Source: Isoetes taiwanensis (Eukaryota > Streptophyta > Lycopodiopsida > Isoetales > Isoetaceae). Taken from it: DNA of 64,000 nucleotides. The notes under the pieces are model-generated. The model was not told where the DNA came from. It searched no databases and saw only the letters and a program-made list of their open reading frames with translations. This document shows positions 58,559 to 64,000 of the stretch, piece after piece; position 1 is the stretch's first letter, and the number at the start of each line of letters is the position of its first letter. The stretch lies in contig JAJEKV010000002.1 of NCBI GenBank assembly GCA_021234155.1, positions 9,680,780-9,744,779 on the forward strand, given 5' to 3'. The translations under genes and the position numbers were made by a program.

Positions 58559-58777
58559 TCAAGGAAGAGAAAAGAGATAAAACAGATTACAGAAATTGGA
58601 AAAGCTGAAAACTCTATCTATTTTTGGACATCTTGTCCATTACATATACTCTTAAGTTTAGGGCTAAACCTTAATTACAAAACCCTAGTCTAGAAATCTG
58701 AAATGCCAACAGTCTTGACTGTACTTAACAGTCAATATGAAATATCTCTAACTAACAGTTCACATTAAGTCTAACAC
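58559..58777 (-). repeat. Copia 5' LTR
   Basis: 219 bp, pair of 1056-1237. Contains an internal ACAGTC...ACAGTCAA duplication lost in the other LTR. The terminal bases beside the PBS (TC for TG on the plus strand) appear mutated. Confidence 0.8.
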
Positions 58778-59232
58778 TGTCTAGCTAAAAAAGGATTAGC
58801 ATAACGAGATTGTTAGATTGGCAAGAAAGAGCATCTTTAAGCTTTACAAGAAATTTATTGTGACGGCCAAGGTCGCTGCAAACATTTCTTTGGTTTCAAA
58901 CTTGCAAATGAAGCTCATCCAGCATTTAATAATGCAATATCAGTTTAGTAACTCAGTTCTACGAATGTGAAATTGTGCAAGATGGACATACAAAATTGAA
59001 ATAATTCAATTGAGTCAAATTTCATGAATAAAAATATTCAATTACTAAGAATTCAGTTTGTTGCGTCTTTTCCTAGTGGTCAATTTAATAAAACACAATA
59101 CAATAATATATATGATTCCACTTAATCTCATGTCATTATTTGACCTAACTAAGTGTAGCTTAGTAGCTCGTCATCATTCCTCGGCAACAATAGCTAGTTG
59201 ATGGTTTGTTCCCATCAGCGTGGTTGCTCCCA

Positions 59233-60546
59233 TCAGATTTGATCAAGCCAAGAAATCTTCTCGATAGCAAGCAAGCAATGGAGGAACCATGCATGTAGTG
59301 TATAGTATGAAATAAGCTTTTGACGCAAAGAACGACGGCCATTAGAAACTATGATGCCTCTGAACAACGAATCTGCAGCAGGACCATCTATCTCTCTATA
59401 TCTGGCAAGTGACCTAAGCTGTTCTACTAGAGCTATAGGATAGTATGGTCCATTGCAGCGTGCGACTGAGACCCAAGCACTAGAAGCATATTGGTTAGTT
59501 TTTGAAGAACGGATGAAGAAGCTAGCATGCGAGGAAGCAAAAATAATCTGATGCAAATGAAGGTTAACTCCGTGCTACGAAGGAATGCTGCAAAAGAAAG
59601 GACAATGGTGATGCAACGCATGAGATATAACAAAGTGGAATTTGGTCCAAGAAACCTATCAATAATGCGAGGCACCAAATTGAGGTAACAAAGGATATTT
59701 CCAAGCAACCTCAGTTGAGAACTTATGCTTGGCAATATCATGCGCAAGACCCACAAGACGGTGATCATTGGGCTTGGGCAGATCTGCCAAAACATGAAGC
59801 TGATAGATGCTAGAATAGCATTGACCTGTGACATTAATGTCCAAAAGGTCATAGCAGGAAAAGGCAAACTGTAGAAGGAGCAACAGGGAGGTAGGACAGG
59901 TCCCTACTACATCATCAATCCTTTAACTCATGCCAAGGTTATGAATATCTCTTTAAAGTAGCTGGGGCTCGACAACCCAACAAGTTATGCTGAAACTCTT
60001 TCAACTTGCACAATTCCATGTTGGAAGCGTTAATCTCATTTTAAAATTGAGAATAAAAAACATCTGCAATAAAAACAAATAAACTCACCATCAATAGTTG
60101 AAAGAAATCTTTGGGCAATAATCGGGTTAGATGATTTGCCAAGTGGAAATGAAGAACATCCTGATCCTCTAACCAAACTTTGCCCACCGGATGAAAAGTA
60201 GAGATGGTCCACAATGGAAGGAAACCAATCACTTGAATCTGTATGCAAGATAGGTCACCAAGGAGCTTATTCCCAATGGAAAATAAGCGAAAACATATTA
60301 TCTGCACAAGCTAAGGCAAACTCCAAGGTTTGGGGCACTAGGGCTGGAGGAGAAAAACAATAATTGTTGAAACCAGACCAAGACTGAGAAAAAGCATTTG
60401 GAGGTGATGGCCAATCGGGTAGGCTGCCAACAATTAAAGTTAGAAAGTTGGTGATTGGAAAGATTAGCAAACTGGTCAACATCATCAATGATGCAAAAAG
60501 TGGATTGCGAAAGGTTGTACTCATTAAAATCTTGTAATTTAGACAA
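59233..60546 (-). other. Gene-like minus-strand exons, family not recognised
   Basis: Normal-looking protein in several separated frames: TLEFALACADNMFSLIFHWE (60270-60350), DSSDWFPSIVDHLYFSSGGQ and SLVRGSGCSSFPLGKSSNPI (60240-60100), QCYSSIYQLHVLADLPKPND and RLVGLAHDIAKHKFSTEVAW (59820-59690), STELTFICIRLF (about 59560) and QLRSLARYREIDGPAADSLF (about 59430-59340). A good splice acceptor (CTTTTGCAG) lies at about 59591 on the minus strand. The order suggests exons of one helical protein, perhaps a fragment or pseudogene of a host gene. No start or end found. Confidence 0.4.
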
Positions 60547-60926
60547 GCAATCAGTCTATTGGTTTAAGCTCCTAGGGATCCAAGCAAGTTTGAGGGAGAC
60601 ATAAAGTATAGATGCGCAAACAGAGAAAATGTAGCTCCAAGTTGGGAGATCCGCCTGTATTAAGGACATAGAACGCATTAAGAGAATCTCCAAAGGCTGT
60701 AGCTCGAGAAGTCCTCAACGAGAGCCCATCCTGGCTAAGATAAGTAAGAACGGTTTGAAGTTTGCGAGAAGTAGAGGACGCTAATTTACCAAAAGCGGAA
60801 AGCAGGCCTGAAAAATTGGTCTCGGGATCCTATCTCCCCCCTAAGTACTCTTACAAAACCTCTAAATGATCTTATATATCCTCTAATGAGATAGTTGGGC
60901 ATTCCTATAGGCTTGCAAAATACAGG

Positions 60927-61890
60927 TTGGATGAGACCTGCTCAGGCCGACTGATGTCATCAAAACAACCTATCAACAATAGTATTGAGGTCCGCCAGCT
61001 GCACAGGCTCTCTCCAATGTTGTTTTACCTCAACATTGATCAATTGAAAGGATGGCTTATTGAACACAGGGGTGAGGAGCTCAATTTGTGGCCTAGTCAT
61101 ATCTGTGGTGATCTAGAATGACATAGAGCACGTATAGAAAGCCTTTCTGTCTCAGGCACTTGATGTAAAAATCCATATCAGATTCTTTTGCAGAAGATAG
61201 GTTTCTTACCTTTACAGAGTGCCACACTCAACTACCGCATTATGATAGTATCTTGATATATGCTTCCTCGACAAGCTTTGAGATGCTAGTGCCCTAGAAC
61301 ATGTTAAGACAACAAACTACCAACACTAGATACATCCTATGCTTACATGGAATCCATACCACTACCTCCATATATATTTGCCACATAAAAAGTGCAGATT
61401 GATAGCTTCAATTCGCATAGAGGCCCATCTCCTCTAAATTGAGACATGCAGATGGTCTCGAGAGGCATGAGAATATAATTTGTCAGTGTTGCCAATGGGA
61501 TGCAATTGAGGATGAATACCACACTCTTAAGAACTGTCCGACATTACCCACATCTATGCAGAGTGATCCCGCCTAGCCAGCCACTTCACTTGCTCTAGAC
61601 ATGACCTTAGTGGGTTTGATGGGATCGTACCTCCAGGACATCATGGATGATTGCACTCGGCTATGTCCTCAGACACTGCACTGAGATTAAAATGTATCAT
61701 AATGTATCATTGTAAAGTTTCTTAGCATGTCTATTGCTGCTAAGGTTTCTCCCCCAAAGACCCTTCAGGAAGGGGTGTTTTAATCCCGATAGTAATACAT
61801 TTGCTATACTCTTTGATTGGGTGCCATAGATCAATTGGACTCCTGGACGATAAAAATCCATTCAATTCTATTCTATTCCTTTGATAAAAT
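60927..61890 (+). mobile_element. Decayed LINE (L1-type), RT C-terminus to 3' end
   Basis: 60990-61070 encodes VRQLHRLSPMLFYLNIDQLK, like the RT motif VRQGCPLSPxLFxLYIDxL of plant LINEs. Near 61400-61560 comes LIASIRIEAHLL and ICQCCQWDAIEDEYHTLKNC, like the Cys-rich LINE C-terminus (C-x2-C, E-x-H, C-P). The 3' UTR (61740-61860) ends GGACGATAAAAA and a TTCTA-type tail. Many stops. No CAG/CTG disturbance. Confidence 0.65.
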
Positions 61891-62845
61891 AGATCTTAGA
61901 TGTTTGTTCACATTTAGCATTTATTGTATCTCTATGGCCCTTTATGTTACACTGTTTATCAGCACTTCGATGGCAGAATATTCCATGCCTTTTTTTCTTG
62001 TCAAGGGCCAATGAGTTTTTGGAAACAAAAACATTAGCATGCTCAATACCCCCCCAAAAAAAAAAAAAAAAAAATCCCATGGTCATGGATTCTGGAATAG
62101 ACAGGAATAGACCATTGGTAGCCAAGGTAGCAATAGTGTCCAAAAGGAGCTAAGGCGGTTTTGGCTATGCCACACAATGGCCTTCCTCCTACAATTGTGG
62201 TCATGAAAGAGGAGTTATTCATAAGGGACTCTAGCTTATCTCAAACTCTATAAAACAAAGGGATGAAGGATTTACCTATTCAAGAAGGAGAGACCATGCA
62301 AGCCCATTGAAGAAAAAACTACACTAAATTAACTATGTTGGCTACATAATCCTTGTTATTGGCAAAACAAACAAAATTAGAAAGAAACCAGTCTGCAAAA
62401 ATAAAAACTACTCTTCAATGGTAACTCATCCTCAACCTCACTGCCCACACTTAGAAATTTGCATGTACAAAAATAGCCCAATGGAACACTCTTCTATTCA
62501 TATCGATGGAGTCCCAAATTCTATTCCCGGACTATTGGCAAATGAGGAGCCCAAGAAAAAGGGTAAAAAGGCTATAAAAAAGGAAGAAGCTAAAACAAAA
62601 AAAAAAATAGCAGCCCACATCATAATCGTACGATTTAATATTGAATACATCTCAAGGATCATAGTCCTAACTTAGCAAAAACAATCCTTACAACACCAAA
62701 AAAAAAATAATAATTATGGACACTTTAAATAAACGATCATTTGTGACAAACATTTCATGCCAAACTACATAGCCTCTATCCATGGACGTATACTTTGCCC
62801 CACCATGAAGTATCGTACGCGTATCCTGATCTCAAGGACGACGAA
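61891..62845. other. Intergenic, no gene seen
   Basis: AT-rich. Contains an A20 run at 62056-62075 after a run of C, and A-rich tracts near 62590 and 62695. Short open frames (62418-62675) are Lys-rich low complexity. Nothing recognisable. Confidence 0.5.
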
Positions 62846-63045
62846 GAATAGAATAGAATAGAATAGAATAGAATAGAATAGAATAGAATAGAATAGAATA
62901 GTTTTTTAACGTCCACGGAGACCAATAGGTCTTGGGACCCATACAATGGGCTAGTACAATCATTACTACTAGGATTAAAAAACCCCTGCCTCGAAAGGTT
63001 TTCAAGGGAAAAACCTTTGCAGTAATGATGATACTAGACAAGCGG
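62846..63045 (-). mobile_element. LINE 3' end, truncated, with (GAATA)11 tail
   Basis: The minus strand matches the 3' UTR of the LINE at 61740-61890: GGGGTTTTTTAATCC, GGGTCCCAAGACCTATTGG and GGACGTTAAAAA, then TTCTA repeats. The tail is (GAATA)11 on the plus strand, 62846-62900. A 5'-truncated copy of about 200 bp. Confidence 0.65.
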
Positions 63046-64000
63046 AGATAATAACTACTGAGGGCTCAAGAATTGCCGACGCTTATCTAGAACCTCAAGT
63101 ATGTATAATGTCATGCACAGATGGTGCTCGAGAAGTTGTGGAAGCGTGGAATGGAATGCTAATGTCAAAAAAATGATTCCTGACTATCTCAAAAGGTGGC
63201 AACCTTTAAGAGTATGGCTTTCATCTTCAATAACCAAGAATCGCAACATGCACATAGTCTCGCCAAGGCAATTGCGGGCCGCCCCCATCTACCCGCCTCA
63301 ATCCGTAGTCCGTGGGACCCCGCGGCGAATTGATGCAATAGCTACAAGCTTGTTCCTGGACAATGAAGCAAGCAAATAAGCTTGGGGCCCTGGTGCCAAG
63401 GTGGGATTTATGTGTGCATGGTAATGACCAGTTTTCACTTAGGCCAAAGTTAGAAAAATGAAAAGTTAGATAATGCTTTATATATGTAGTGATAAGAAAT
63501 TTATCACGGCGCCTTGTCCGCCACGAACATTTCTCTTTCTTGGTGCTTACCGCAAATAATTTTTTGTCTTAACACACTAGGATAAAAAAGAACAAAGATT
63601 GAGATGGACTGCAAAGATAAATGCTCAAACCTTTTAAGTTGACTTACCTTGTTTTTTAAGGAACAACATAAGATGCTATTGGCCAATCTTGAACTATGGA
63701 TGCTAATGTAAGAAAAACCTTGAACCTTGGCAACATTTCAATCTTGCACCATGCATGCTAATCTAATGTAAGCAAAAATTTGAACCTTAATATCCTTGCA
63801 TAAAAAAAATTCAATTAACTTCAAACATTGCACAAAGAGCTAAGTCCAAATCAATGCTTGTGTGCAACAATTAGTGTAGCAATTAAAGTCTCGTTTATTA
63901 TCTAATAAGACCACCTAAGTTCCCAATAATGAAGCTCACTCAAATTACTTTACTCCTAGCAAAATCATATAGGCGCACTAGCAAGTCCTTCACCTGTGCT
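63046..64000. other. Right flank, no gene seen
   Basis: No convincing coding region. A stretch at 63488-63540 resembles 58845-58900 (see findings), hinting at a dispersed repeat. GC-rich block near 63275-63330 without a frame of note. Confidence 0.45.

Larger units (their letters stand above)
1056..58777 (-). mobile_element. Host Ty1/copia retrotransposon, split by nested insertions
   Basis: Short related LTRs close both ends (1056-1237 and 58559-58777). Each starts TG and ends TAACA on the plus strand. Between them, reading right to left, lie PBS, gag, CCHC knuckle, protease, GAG-pre-integrase, integrase, RT and RNase H, the standard Ty1/copia order. The uninterrupted element would be roughly 4-5 kb; it now spans 57.7 kb because of gypsy, MULE and LINE insertions and two duplications of the interior. 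A clear target site duplication is not visible: GACAG beside the right LTR and AAAAG beside the left one, read on the minus strand, match at three of five bases. It cannot move as it stands. Confidence 0.85.

Noticed and set aside
61867-62153. Short ORFs around the A20 run
   Set aside because: Composition is low complexity and there is no conserved motif on either strand.

Overview
This window is nuclear DNA of a seed plant, most likely a flowering plant, and almost all of it is one nest of transposable elements. The plant assignment rests on the families present: a Ty1/copia element primed by initiator-Met tRNA, a large Ty3/gypsy family of Tat/Athila type, a MuDR/MULE with SWIM-finger transposase, and L1-type LINE pieces. 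I see no intact host gene, rRNA, tRNA or CRISPR array.

Outer frame. A minus-strand Ty1/copia element runs from its 3' LTR (1056-1237) to its 5' LTR (58559-58777), with a tRNA-iMet-type primer binding site at 58545-58556. Its ORF reads right to left: gag, CCHC knuckle, protease, GAG-pre-integrase, integrase, RT, RNase H. It has been split by (i) gypsy-a, inserted at CTGCA between two RT codons; (ii) a MULE, inserted at TACTTAATA a few codons before the RT YIDD motif; (iii) a LINE-like insertion of about 1.75 kb between integrase and RT; and (iv) a 44-bp tRNA-like insertion.

Left half (2.0-24.1 kb). Gypsy-a (2042-24068) has a second full-length element of the same family, gypsy-b (2714-13694), nested inside it 95 bp from its 3' LTR. 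LTR sequence types (a, b, b, a) show the nesting. Both carry gag, a DGG-type protease, RT, RNase H and an integrase without chromodomain, then an unusual 3.8 kb extra coding region before the 3' LTR.

Right half (24.1-58.8 kb). The composite gypsy-copia-MULE-LINE has been copied in two rounds. An older duplication of about 8.3 kb has its junction near 29.585 kb (repeated near 48.241 kb). A younger tandem duplication of about 18.7 kb copies 15012-33710 as 33711-52480. Copia RT therefore occurs four times, the MULE four times (one truncated), and the LINE-like piece and copia integrase three times each.

Flanks. 1-1055 shows nothing recognisable. 58.8-60.6 kb has gene-like minus-strand exons of unknown family. 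60.9-61.9 kb is a decayed plus-strand LINE, and 62.85-63.05 kb is a minus-strand LINE 3' end with (GAATA)11.

Sequence quality is itself a finding. Across the nest, CAG and CTG trinucleotides are replaced by recurring wrong strings (CTG to CCG, CAG to CGT or CAAAG), while neighbouring bases agree between copies. The pattern fits systematic base-calling error at CHG-methylated cytosines. Many apparent frameshifts below are therefore probably technical, and reading frames should be treated as approximate.
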